Notes under the pieces: model-generated
Databases searched by the model: none
Told to the model about the DNA's origin: nothing
The model's input: the letters and a program-made list of their open reading frames with translations, nothing else
DNA from: Liolophura sinensis
Taxonomy: Eukaryota; Mollusca; Polyplacophora; Chitonida; Chitonidae
Assembly: GCF_032854445.1 (NCBI RefSeq)
Contig: NC_088305.1
Coordinates: forward strand, 18,835,717-18,899,716
DNA length: 64,000 nucleotides
Reading direction: 5' to 3'
Position numbers and translations under genes: made by a program
Shown here: positions 49,229 to 61,175 of the stretch, one piece after another
Layout: each line of letters opens with the position of its first letter
Position numbering within the stretch: position 1 is the first letter of the stretch

Positions 49229-49712
49229 ACTGTGTGACACTAATAAAAAAAATGTTGCTTTGGGAAAGCGTCACATAAGCTTGCTCTGATCTTATGATGT
49301 AGACGACTTTCCAGTTACATCACCCAGTTTTGATCCACAACAGTTTTTAAAACGGTTACTTTTCCGTTATACTTTTTAGTGCTAAATCAATAATCTCTCT
49401 GATGTGTGAAGCGTAATGTCCTCTCACATCGGTTAATAGCTCTGCATAATAAATTTATTAAAAAAATACGTGTTAAGGCGAATGTCTGTAGCCATAGGAC
49501 TTCGTCAGTAACGCGTTGATACAACATTTGGTTGGGTTAGAAATGTGGGCGTAATTGGAAAGAGGAGAGTAGGTTTGTGGTCACGTGATGGAGTATGGTG
49601 TTGTCTGGTCGCAGTCAATCAAGTAAAAGCTGATACCAACTGCAAACAATAATACGGCTTATAATCCAGATTCCAGACGCCACCAGAAGAGGCTAGACTA
49701 GACTTACACACA

Positions 49713-49966
49713 TCGATTTATTTATTTATTTGATTGGTGTTTTACGCCGTACTCAAGAATATTTCACTTATACGACGGCGGCCAGCATTATGGTGGGAGG
49801 AAACCGGGCATAGCCCGGGGGAACCCACGACCATCCGCAGGTACGTACGGCCGGAGAGGAAGCCTGCATGAGCTGGACTTGAACTCACAGAGACCGCATT
49901 GGTGAGAGACTTCTGGGTCATTACGCTGTGCTAGCGCGCTAACCGACTGAGCCACGGAGGCCCCCT
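49713..49966 (-). mobile_element. SINE, family 1, full length
   Basis: The copy is complete from the inverted AAATA tail to the inverted head, with the A box as CCGACTGAGCCA at 49943-49954. TACACACA flanks both ends and may be the target duplication. Similarity to the 5.4-kb copy is high. Confidence 0.93.
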
Positions 49967-50724
49967 ACACACAGAGATACAGCGCCTCTTACATTGCCAT
50001 AACTTAATACTCACATTGTACAGTTGGCAGAAGACATAATTGACATTACCGCTCCTATAAACTAGATGTGTTCCTTTAAATTTTGCATGTCTTGCTTTTA
50101 TTGCTTTCCTCAATTGCAAATATGGTGTGATAAAACTGTGATGAAACAATCAAGTTTAATAAAATTTTTCATAACTCAGTAACTTTAGTAGTGGCCCTAA
50201 TTATCATGGAGAAAGACTGCGGAAGGTTGATAGCAAAGCGTCGCGAAGTTCGCGAGATCGCGAGATTTCTTTTTACCTAATTAGCTCTGGCTGGGATTAT
50301 TCTTTCAACGCTACAAATCGACTGACGAAAATCAAAGACCCGTCAGCCAAGTGCGTCACAGGTCTACATTTACCCTACGTGCTTTGCTCTCAAATATCCC
50401 AGCCTTAAATACCACTTGTATTCCGCCAATATGGTGTACGTATATGTACGTTACACGTGGGAAAGTTCGTCAGTAACTTGACAATGGTCGATGGTTTACG
50501 CTCCGGTTTCCTACATTCATAAATCTAACCGCCATCGTACGTGTAAAAGTGCTTTAGTAAGGTATAATTACGATGGCAGCCATCATCGTGGATGGATGAA
50601 ACCGGACTTCCCGGAGAAAATCACCGATCTTTGCCAAGCCACTGACGAGCTTTTCCGCATGCAACATACAAATTACATATGCACACCATATATGGATGCA
50701 GAAGACATGTGATCTGCGCCGAAC

Positions 50725-50830
50725 GTTAGACGGCTTGAATGGTCATACAAGCCGCCCCAACTGTTTATTGTCACCATAGTCACACATGCAGCGAGAGCTG
50801 GGAAGGCCACAAATCTTTGGTGTACTAAAG
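50725..50830 (-). mobile_element. Fragment related to the fourth SINE type
   Basis: TGTTTATTGTCACCATAGTC and GCAGCGAGAGCTGGGAAGG match the order and spacing of GCTTATTGTCACCAAGGTCC and GCGAGATGGAGAATC in the 8.45-kb element. Confidence 0.4.
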
Positions 50831-51042
50831 AATTATTATGTATCAACTACAAACTCATCGTGATACCCCGTCCAGAGCATATAAAATACAAGCACAATTC
50901 AGCCTCCAGCAGAACTACGATTCTTAACACCTTACTACCCATTTTGCTTCCTTTTCAAATAAAAGAATAATATCTGGACTGTTCTTTAAAATTTTAACCG
51001 CCATGTCTTGCCTTCGTTTGATCAAGTCAGAAGAGTTTTAGT

Positions 51043-51215
51043 TATTTATTTCATAAGCGTTTTAGGCCGTGCTCAAGAATATTTCTCATAATGCTTACGG
51101 CGGCCAGCATTATGGTGGGGGGAAACCGGACAGAGCCCTGAGGAAACCCACAACGGCGGTCAGCATTATGGTGGGATAGAACCGTGCAGAACCCAGGGGA
51201 AATCCACGGCCAGAA
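51043..51215 (-). mobile_element. SINE, family 1, rearranged 3' part
   Basis: The inverted 3' domain (GCTCAAGAATATTTCTCATA) is followed by GGCGGCCAGCATTATGGTGG, and then a second GGCGGTCAGCATTATGGTGG about 50 bp later, so the central block is duplicated in tandem. Confidence 0.82.
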
Positions 51216-51337
51216 GACCTTCTCAAATACACAGAAAAGAATTTGTATTTTTGAATTACAGTTTTTACCGGATATTGCATGAGAAATAATAAAATTTTAT
51301 TTATTTGTTTGTAGTCATGGCGTTTTACGTCGTACTG

Positions 51338-51475
51338 TACTGCATCATATGACGACAAAGAATCAATTAGGTATGTGTACATATACTGTGTCCTCTTGTG
51401 TCAGGACGTGTCCAGGCCATCTAAGTGCTGCCGCCACTGAAGTATCATGTCGAAGACACCATATAATCGGGTAGG
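51338..51475 (-). mobile_element. SINE, family 3, 3' fragment
   Basis: On the - strand the order is GGTGTCTTCGACATGATACT, a degenerate GGCGGCAG, CACAAGAGGACACAG and then CATATGATGCAG with a GTACGACG-like end. It is the 3' half of a family 3 copy. Confidence 0.65.
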
Positions 51476-52721
51476 TAATATAACTCTACTTTGGTATGAG
51501 AAATTCGCACGAGATTCTTGTCTAGCAATCGGGTGGAATTAGCTCCTTTGGGGTAATTTGCAATGGACTTTTACCAAAACGCTATTATTATCTGGGAAAC
51601 TCATCAGCAAAACTCAGAAAGTGTATTTATACCTTCACATGGGACCCGAAACAATACACGCCGTTTGACCTTTGTGAGCCCACTCGCGATCGACGCTTAC
51701 ACGAGGCCGGGAAATAAATCACCCAAGGTTTATGTCCATGTCCGAAAACGAGTTTCTTTGCTACGGATACAGACTGAGAATTCAATTAACGCCGAGCGGT
51801 GAGTGAACTAAGACGTATTTTGACTCACTAGTTGGCGGGACGGGCGGGCCGGTGTTTGTCCGAGACGGACTGTTTTTAGGCGGATGTTATATGTAAGACA
51901 GATTACAATGCGTTGTAATGGCATGCGACCTAGTGATGGGTGGTCGAAGAATTACGCTCCTCTGTTGGTATTTTGGGAACAATGATAAAAAAAATGGGAA
52001 GGGTGATTTAAAAGGCTGTACAATTTGTTCATTACTGGTGGTTCTTTTCAGAAATAGGCCAGCTTGGCTAAGCCTTGTATAGTTGAGAAGCTTTGTTGAG
52101 AGCAGTTATGTATTGACACTTTCTGGTTCGAATCCCTTAAAGGTGAAGAAAACTGAAAAATTCCAAAAGGGGAGATGAAAGAATGTGAAAGAGCTAGTTG
52201 TAAAAGTTGTCTTCACAGAAGAAGAAGACACTTGGAAAATTTCCTGGTAGTCTTTGCGTAATAATGTTATAAATGAGGATGCACTAGAATTTGGTCTTTT
52301 AAGGTAACACATAATTTCAAACTGGATTTTGGTCATATTTATATGCTTAATATATTCATAAAAATTGTAACAGTTCAGATTAAATGAATGCGTTTGGATA
52401 TAAACAACACATTTACATTTAAACAAATTTATTAGATATGCATCACATCTTTATTTAGAACGTAATTTTGCAAAGACGAATAATATAACAATAGGGGATC
52501 CGTAATACCACAAAACAGAATATTTTCAAATACCCTTTTCTTCCGAAATAAAAAAGAAGTAAAGAACTGTCAAAGACCATATTTGCAAATACGTTTATAT
52601 AGGCTGTTTCTTCTGATTTTGGCCTCATTTAAATGATTTCTTCTCCTTCAAATACCCTTTCATGAGAGAAAAAAATCCAGAGATGTTGTAAAAGTGAAGA
52701 TTGTATTATAATTAAGGTTTT

Positions 52722-55222
52722 ACTAGATGGATGTTTCGTCCACAAAATGACAAAGGTTACTTGTACATTACTAGATGGATGTTTCGTCCACAAAATGACG
52801 AAGGTTACTTTTACATTACTATATGGATGTTTCGTCCACAAAATGGTGAATGTTACTTGTACATTACTAGATGGATATTTCGTCCACAAAATGGCGAAGG
52901 TTACTTGTACATTACTAGATGGATGTTTCGTCCACAAAATGGCCAAAGTTACTTGTACATTACTATATGGATGTTTCGTCCACAAAATGGTGAATGTTAC
53001 TTGTACATTACTAGATGGATATTTCGTCCACAAAATGGCGAAGGTTACTTGTACATTACTAGATGGATGTTTCGTCCACAAAATGACGAAGGTTACTTTT
53101 ACATTATTATATGGATGTTTCGTCCACAAAATGGCCAAAGTTACTTGTACATTACTATATGGATGTTTCGTCCACAAAATGGTGAATGTTACTTTTACAT
53201 TACTAGATGGATATTTCGTCCACAAAATTGCGAAGGTTACTTGTACATTACTAGATGGATATTTCGTCCACAAAATGGCGAAGGTTACTTGTACATTACT
53301 AGATGGATGTTTCGTCCACAAAATGGCCAAAGTTACTTGTACATTACTATATGGATGTTTCGTCCACAAAATGGTGAATGTTACTTGTACATTACTAGAT
53401 GGATATTTCGTCCACAAAATGGCGAAGGTTACTTGTACATTACTAGATGGATGTTTCGTCCACAAAATGGCCAAAGTTACTTGTACATTACTAGATGGAT
53501 ATTTCGTCCACAAAATGGCGAAGGTTACTTTTACATTATTAGATGGATGTTTCGTCCACAAAATGACGAAGGTTACTTGTACATTACTAGATGGATGTTT
53601 CGTCCACAAAATGGCCAAAGTTACTTGTACATTACTAGATGGATGTTTCGTCCACAAAATGGCCAAAGTTACTTGTACATTACTAGATGGATGTTTCGTC
53701 CACAAAATGGCCAAAGTTACTTGTACATTACTAGATGGATGTTTCGTCCACAAAATGGCCAAAGTTACTTGTACATTACTAGATGGATGTTTCGTCCACA
53801 AAATGGCCAAAGTTACTTGTACATTACTAGATGGATGTTTCGTCCACAAAATGGCCAAAGTTACTTGTACATTACTAGATGGATGTTTCGTCCACAAAAT
53901 GACCAAAGTTACTTGTACATTACTAGATGGATATTTCGTCCACAAAATGGCCAAAGTTACTTGTACAATACTAGATGGATATTTCGTCCACAAAATGGCG
54001 AAGGTTACTTGTACATTACTAGATGGATGTTTCGTCCACAAAATGGCCAAAGTTACTTGTACATTACTAGATGGATGTTTCGTCCACAAAATGGCCAAAG
54101 TTACTTGTACATTACTAGATGGATGTTTCGTCCACAAAATGACGAAGGTTACTTTTACATTACTAGATGGATGTTTCGTCCACAAAATGGTGAATGTTAC
54201 TTGTACATTACTAGATGGATATTTCGTCCACAAAACGGCGAAGGTTACTTGTACATTACTAGATGGATATTTCGTCCACAAAATGGCGAAGGTTACATTT
54301 ACATTACTAGATGGATGTTTCGTCCACAAAATGGCCAAAGTTACTTGTACATTACTATATGGATGTTTCGTCCACAAAATGGCGAAGGTTACTTTTACAT
54401 TACTAGATGGATGTTTCGTCCACAAAATGGCCAAAGTTACTTGTACATTACTAGATGGATGTTTCGTCCACAAAATGGCGAAGGTTACTTTTACATTACT
54501 AGATGGATGTTTCGTCCACAAAATGGCCAAAGTTACTTGTACATTACTAGATGGATGTTTCGTCCACAAAATGGCGAAGGTTACTTTTACATTACTATAT
54601 GGATGTTTCGTCCACAAAATGGCCAAAGTTACTTGTACATTACTAGATGGATGTTTCGTCCACAAAATGGCCAAAGTTACTTGTACATTACTAAATGGAT
54701 GTTTCGTCCACAAAATGGCGAAGGTTACTTTTACATTACTATATGGATGTTTCGTCCACAAAATGACGAAGGTTACTTGTACATTACTAGATGGATATTT
54801 CGTCCACAAAATGGCGAAGGTTACTTGTACATTACTAATGGATGTTTCGTCCACAAAATGGCCAAAGTTACTTGTACATTACTAGATGGATGTTTCGTCC
54901 ACAAATTGACGAAGATTACTTGTACATTACTAGATGGATGTTTCGTCCACAAAATGGCCAAAGTTACTTGTACATTACTAGATGGATGTTTCGTCCACAA
55001 AATGACGAAGATTACTTGTACATTACTAGATGGATGTTTCGTCCACAAAATGGCCAAAGTTACTTGTACATTACTAGATGGATGTTTCGTCCACAAAATG
55101 GCGAAGGTTACTTTTACATTACTAAATGGATATTTCGTCCACAAAATGGCCAAAGTTACTCGTACATTACTAGATGGATGTTTCGTCCACAAAATGACGA
55201 AGGTTACTTGTACATTACTAAA
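52722..55222. repeat. 48-bp tandem array, about 52 copies
   Basis: The unit is ACTAGATGGATGTTTCGTCC, ACAAAATGGCCAAAGTTACT plus TGTACATT. Variable sites are mostly GATG/GATA, GGCC AAA/GGCG AAG/GGTG AAT/GACG AAG, TTGT/TTTT and CTAG/CTAT. Because 48 is a multiple of three and the unit lacks stops in two + frames and one - frame, the array reads open for 712-835 codons. A one-base deletion near 54835 switches frames without closing them. No splice signals, start context or unique domain accompany it, so I call it a satellite, with coding not excluded. Confidence 0.95.
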
Positions 55223-57109
55223 TATTTTCAGTATATAAATATGTAAACATATTTACTGCTCTGAATAATTCCATCGCTTGTTTGTTTTCTCTATGATGTG
55301 ATTTTCACAAGGCACGGTAACTGTTTACTTCGCAGTGTAAAACTGATTTTTAAGGAAATATGTTCTCATCAGTTTAATGAAATCTTTGCAGTGTAATGTG
55401 TCGTCACAAAGCAAAAGACCCACTAAAGCTTTTCTTCATAATATAACGATATGATAATAAATCAGTATCTAAACCGAGAAAGTAAAACAGTTGACAATAT
55501 ACTTTTCCTAAAAATAAACACTTTTTAAATGACATCCCCTCATCAGGCCTGGTCAGCGATGAGGTCTGTGCCATTTCTAATCGTTAGTTGGGAAATGCGA
55601 TTTGCCGGCATAAGCCGCGTCTTCGTTTCAAGGAGTCACGATTTCACGCAGGTGAGAGCTCTCACAAACTGACGCATGTAAAAAGTGTGTTTTGACGGTT
55701 TAAGTAGACTGGATATGTATCAGACATTGTCAGTTCTGTGAAAAATCGCCTTAGTTTAGCCGTATTAGTTTACGAGGGCCCCGATCTTTACTCGCCTAAA
55801 TCTACGTGAACTCGCGAGACTCCTGAAATGCCGAATTGGCATATGGTCTCTCGGTCGGCCACCTTCTGTTTTTGTGGAGGCACTTTTGACCTTTTTTTAA
55901 ACAGTTAACAGCTATTGATAATGACTGGGTTTCCATTTGTGTTGCCTGCTTTACAAAATAACGGACCGGAAAAACAAACATCTTAGCAGTGACTGGAATG
56001 TTAGTATTAACGTGCACTTTGCAAAATAACAGACCGGAAATACGGGTATTATAGCAGTCACTTGAATGTGAGCAATTGAATTTTTCCTGATGCCAATTCA
56101 AACTCAGCTGCTCTTAATCGTGTACTTCCATTCCTGGTTAAACATCGTCCCTTACTACTTTCGACTTTTTGCACCCTTTAATTCTAAGGCCACAAATAAC
56201 GGACAGACGAGTGGCGGCAACAGGCTACCGTAAAAAGTTGGTGGAAAGAAAGATCGTAATGACAGCGTTATTCTAGAGTAGCTTGTAATGCTATTAAATT
56301 TCCAGAAATAGAGATGGACTTAGCACGGAGAGGTAATTCACAGGTTGTGCATTACTGCGTATTACCCTCAGAGTGTCGTCACCACCCAATCCCGCTCCCC
56401 ACCCACCACAGCAATAATCATCCTCTGCTGGGAACAAGCCAGTCGGTTAGCAATGGTGACGTCATCGGTTATATTTGTCCAAACAACTCATTGGGGACAG
56501 AGCCCCGTGTCATTACTGTCATTTCCTACCACTCACGAAAATATTCATAAAAGTTATTAATTTATATATATATATATATGCCTCAACAATTTGCATTTCC
56601 TTATCAACGTTTACCAGTTTAATTTAGAGAAATGGAAAGAACGTAAAAATTGCTAATGTGATCACAGCCGCCCACCATACAGGTGACAGTGAGTGTGAAT
56701 GTCACGAACATAACGGTTGGTGGCGTGGTTTACAAGTTTGTGAGGGTGAAATGCTATGAATAGAAATCTTGCCAGGGTAGAGATCTAATTCACAGCAGGG
56801 GAGAGAGTCTATATCTCATTTAAACCGGTGTAATTATTTTCCCGAGGGGACGATTGCACGCCACAGTTGACAGGAAGGGATGTCCCAAATATCGTAAAAC
56901 AACGCCCGAGATATCCGATCCAGTGGCACAGCTTTCCCGCCAAAAGTAATTTGAGCCCAAGCTGTGTACTCCCTCCTGCCTTTTCCAGGACGTTTTGTGA
57001 GCATGTTGTTGTAATGCCACAGTCAGTTAAGCTTGACCCGGAGTCACCATTACAAGGGACAAGGTATTCCAATGATAACGGTATAATATACCTATACACA
57101 CAAAAAACA
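55223..57109. other. No gene recognised
   Basis: Short frames only, one 60-bp duplication at 55.95 kb and a short AT run at 56563-56579. Confidence 0.45.
55951..56068. repeat. Two-copy tandem duplication of about 60 bp
   Basis: TTTACAAAATAACGGACCGG and TAGCAGTGACTGGAATG recur as TTTGCAAAATAACAGACCGG and TAGCAGTCACTTGAATG. Confidence 0.8.
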
Positions 57110-57332
57110 AATCTGTTAAGTTTAACAGAAAGTCTGTTGTCTGAGTGATGCTAGAATGTATTCTGTAGTTGCGGCAGATTGTTCTGTTAAATACAACACA
57201 CATATTCTATTAATTCAACATAAAGATTCTATTAGACTAACAGAATATTATGTTGAATACGACAGACTATTGTGTTAAAATAACAGAATACATTCTCTCA
57301 GACAACACACTTTGTGTTAAAATGAACAGATT
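57110..57332. mobile_element. MITE-like element with long terminal inverted repeats
   Basis: AATCTGTT at the left end is mirrored by AACAGATT at the right end, and about 50 bp at each end match in inverted orientation, including GTTGTCTGAG and GAATGTATTCTG. The centre is rich in TCTGTTAAAT and its inverse. No reading frame of note. It is the intact relative of the element at 41.07 kb, inverted relative to it. Confidence 0.75.
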
Positions 57333-59500
57333 AATGATGTGAGTGTACGCAAAACTGTCGTGCTATATAAACTCAGATAATGTTATTCAACCGAAAAGTG
57401 TTATTTCCTTTGACTTTCCAATACCTATAAATGCATTGGCAGAAGCGAACCAATGTATTTAATTCGTAAATATAGACACTTTTATTGATGGTGCCATTTA
57501 AGAGGCACGCATATGACATAAACAATCCGGTGTAAACCATCTCAACTCTGGTGATAGCTAGTCCTGAATGGCTATGATCGCTTTTTTATGTTTGGAATTG
57601 GCGATAGTATAGTCACGGCTTGCTGCCATTCACTCATGTGGAATACTTAGTAAAAGAGCCTGATATGGTGAGGCGGGGAACTCGAGCCCATCGAAAGAAA
57701 CTGTGCACCTGAAGAAGGGAAATTGAATAGAAATCTCCTGACACACATGTAATGCCACTTCTTTTTTCGGTTCTGTTTTACTCTTCTGAAATATGAATTT
57801 ATATATATTTTTAGACACTGTAGAGTATGCACCCATTGCACCATAAATGTAACTTAATGAAAAATTCTTGAGCACACAGTTATACACCAGTCAATTAAAT
57901 CACAATATATACAATAGTAACTTTGATGCTTATAAATTCCTCTACGCGTAAGCTGTAAATGTCAATGGAAGATGACTACATGTACTCTCAAGCAGGTTTC
58001 ACGTATGACTTCGCCATAAACGTAGTAGCCATAAGTTACGTATACCATGCTTTAACAATTGTCCTCTCAAAATCATGAAAAAAACTAATTTAATGCATGA
58101 CGTCCTATATCTTTCCTCACACAAAAGTATGTTTCCAAGTCGCTGTTCTATACAGGATGGCCATCTTATGAAGTTTATGTTTTACATATGCAGATAAACG
58201 TTAACCGAAACGAAACTTTGACGGTGCGTATAAATACATACATGAATGTTTGAGTAAAAATATATTTCAGGTTAACGTTGATCGTCACAGGCCATGTCCT
58301 TGTCGGTCAGTTCTCTGTACAATTATATTGGGAAGGTAAGCTTCGTGCCTACTAGTGTCTCCCATTATGGGAAGATACTGTTGAGATATAGCTGAAATTC
58401 TGTTGAAAGAGACGCGTGACCAAAATCCGACAAACAGACTGTCCCATACTAACCGTGTGGTATAAAACGCATCACTGCAAATGGCTCAGTGGTAGATGGT
58501 TTACATCAGCTCACATTCGATTCGTCAGGCACTTCGTCACGCGCCATTGTCACTCCTTCGCCATTGTCACCGGAAAGCGCAAGGAACACTTTCCGTTGAA
58601 CTGGCTAATCGGTTTGCATAAATATCCTCTGTACGACAGGAAATGCTGAAAATGAGCCACTTGTTGATCTCATGGAATATTTTATCAGGAAATAACAACT
58701 TGGCCTTTCGTCGTTTTTGGTATACATTATCAGTTAAAGAGGCAACTTACCAAAGACATCAGTACAAATCCAATCAAAATTTTACGGTTATTTTAGAATA
58801 GCTCAAATAATTACCGTGTTACAGTTCAAACTTGGTAATCAAGTTCCTAAAGTTTTTAAAGCGCTTCTCATTATAAGTTTTTCAAACTTTAAAATCATTT
58901 TAACGCTATAAATAGTACAGGTATACGAGTCTGATATTTATTAATAGGCAATAACTTTAACTATTCTTGCATGGTAAATGCAGAAACTTTGGTTTTATTG
59001 GCCAGTATGGATTGTTTTGACAAAAATCTCCGGTGTATAACCTCTTTAAGTTTATGTGATTTGGCCTACATGATGACAGCCGGACTGAAAATGTCTAGTT
59101 ATCACTCAAATCTTACAGCGTACGAGAGGAATACATTAGCGGATAGAGTAAGTATGTAGATAAAGCACACCTATACGGACAAACAAAATGTGGGTGAGAT
59201 CAATAAATAAATAAATAAATGGCACAAAACGGTAACATATTTTCCAAAATTTTTATCTTTCTATATATACTACATGAACAAAACAACAAACATAGATAAT
59301 TCATATTTCTTACATTATTTTGCTGAAAAGTTGTCTTTCATGGTTGGTTGTCCCTTTTGATCATCAACGTGCTCTATGCCATCATAAGAATTTCAGTGAA
59401 AATGTCATCATGTGGTGTGATTCTGGTTATCGTTGTCAAAAGCAGATCAAACACCTCGCCTGTTTTCTTGAACTGTCTCCACGTTAAACTCGTTAACAAC
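57333..59500. other. No gene or repeat recognised
   Basis: AT-rich unique sequence; frames are under 90 codons and overlap on both strands. Confidence 0.45.
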
Positions 59501-59663
59501 AATGATGACACCCAGAAGTAATGCTCAAGGTCGCTGTCTTTACCGGCCTTCAAATTTCGTTAATGTTGCAGTCATATTTCACCTGCACTCCCGTACTTTT
59601 TCCGGAGGATGGAATTCTCGTCCTCAGCTGGATGGTTTACTTGGCACCCTCTCCCAAACACCT

Positions 59664-60330
59664 CTACATCCGGGCGTCGAGGAACTGCATCTCCAGCTGT
59701 CGTTTGGGGTTCTCCATGGGTGTGCCGGGAATAGACAATTCTGCACGGTACACACCTGTGAGGTCCGGGGCTATGCGGGGACCTTGGTAGCTGCCCTTGG
59801 ACACTGTGCACTGGTTTGATCTAATTCCTGCTTGTTTGCCTTTGGTGCTCTAGATACTCTGGGAATGCCGCTGGAAGCTTGGCCTGAGATACGGTAGTGA
59901 TGTTTCGTGAGGGTCATGACGCCTTTTTGACCACGGACTATTCACTCGAGGCATTGTGAAGAACAGTGGGCTTGAGTTTTCGTGTGTTCTTATTGGGCAA
60001 CACCGAACGGGTTCGCGAAACTGGAACTCGGGGAGAGACAGAGGACAAATAATCAGTCAGATTTACGTCATCTTACAAGTCATTCCCAGATATATCATCT
60101 TTAGTGGTAGTGTTCTCTTACGAGCTTGACATTCTTACGTTAACTTTAAGAGGATTTGGTGTGTTCACCGAGGTACAATTGTCTAGTCGTACACGATTCG
60201 GGCATTCCGACGAGGAAATGCTCGGTACCTCCAGCAGGCTGTCTTTCGGTCCTGACCAATGAAAAAAATTAAATACACACACCAGCAGACTGTCTTTCGG
60301 TCCTGAGGAACAGAGGTGTTTCTTCACCAC
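59664..60330 (-). pseudogene. Possible unannotated or broken gene, two putative exons
   Basis: A GC-rich patch reads on the - strand as a candidate exon at 60139-60330 ending in donor AAC|GTAAGA, and a second from about 60020 (acceptor after a 30-bp pyrimidine tract ending TTCCAG) to a TAG at 59664-59666. The phases agree (0/0). The second contains MPRVNSPWSKRRHDPHE from an ATG at 59952-59954, an in-frame TAG at 59850-59852, then SKGSYQGPRIAPDLTGVYRA and ELSIPGTPMENPKRQLEMQ. I do not recognise the protein. Other frames are also open here, as expected of GC-rich DNA, so this may be chance. In the first putative exon a CAGGACCGAAAGACAG segment with its own AG is duplicated 58 bp apart. Confidence 0.2.
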
Positions 60331-60578
60331 CCAAGGCGCTCAGGATCCTTGTGAACAGAATCAGTTCTTTCTTATCGTTGATGGTTTGTTTCTTGACTTT
60401 TTATCTTCCACTAGGTTGTGACAAACATAATTTCTCGTCTTCTGGTGACAATTTCCTCAGCAATTGTGGCTACTTTTAACGTTTTGCATCCCATGTCACA
60501 TGTGATCAGTCGCCTCAGCGTTGCGCAGTACGTCAGTTGAAGCTAGAGAGAACTGCAGAAGTAATGACGATGTGTTTG

Positions 60579-60586
60579 TGACGTCA
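60579..60586. promoter_or_regulatory. CRE palindrome TGACGTCA in a CpG-rich patch
   Basis: TGACGTCA is the full cAMP response element. It lies in a CpG-rich stretch (about 60.5-60.9 kb) with a second CAACGTCACG at 60831-60840 and an AGCAAC half site. It is 250 bp upstream of the candidate - strand gene at 59.7-60.3 kb and could be its promoter. Confidence 0.25.
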
Positions 60587-60964
60587 CAGTCACGCCGCCT
60601 TATGTTGTGTATCACTGCTGGGCATAAAACACATTCCCACTCCAAAACTGATGTATGTTTGAGTACCTCCGCTAGGAGTTTCTCTTACGTGCAAGTTTAC
60701 TTGAAATTATAATAAATACACCGGAAAATTGTCTCCATAGACGTCTTTTCAGAGCCAAACTCTACATGATACCGACTGTGTGCGCGTAACGTTTGTTTCT
60801 AGGATTGTAATGTGTCCATCGCATGCTTAGCAACGTCACGGCGGCGACGTTCGGTAAACGTCGGTAATCATCGGCTGTGTATATATGAAGGAGATGTGTT
60901 ATCAGGTTAAGAACTCTTTAACCAAACAACATTAGGTAAAGTGTGTTAAGATTTAGTTCTATTT

Positions 60965-61050
60965 TATATACGGCTTATTTCCTCCCACCGTAATGCTGAC
61001 GTATAAGTGAAACATTATTGAGTGCGGCGTAAAACACCAATGAAATAAAT
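60965..61050 (+). mobile_element. SINE, family 1, 3' end
   Basis: TTTCCTCCCACCGTAATGCT, GTATAAGTGAAACATTATTG and GTGCGGCGTAAAACACCAAT end in an AAATAAAT tail. It abuts an inverted fragment of the same family, making a tail-to-tail pair. Confidence 0.88.
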
Positions 61051-61054
61051 TAAA

Positions 61055-61175
61055 TTTATTTCCAGCATTATGGTGGAAGGAAACCGGACAGAGCCCGGGG
61101 GGAAACCCACGACCATTCGCAGTTTGCTGTCAGGTCTTCCCACGTACGACCGGAGAGGAAGCCAGCCTATGATGA
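61055..61175 (-). mobile_element. SINE, family 1, internal fragment
   Basis: TCCAGCATTATGGTGGAAGG, CCCGGGGGGAAACCCACGAC and CACGTACGACCGGAGAGGAA are the inverted centre of family 1; the 3' domain is missing, as if lost at the junction with the + fragment. Confidence 0.88.

Noticed and set aside
51563-51802. First exon of a gene, ending in GTGAGT
   Set aside because: 79 codons with a donor-like sequence, but no partner exon or recognisable peptide.
52722-55238. Long protein-coding gene of 712-835 residues
   Set aside because: The frames consist only of a 48-bp tandem repeat, are open on both strands, and have no unique domain, splice sites or start context. Listed as satellite, with the coding question kept as a finding.
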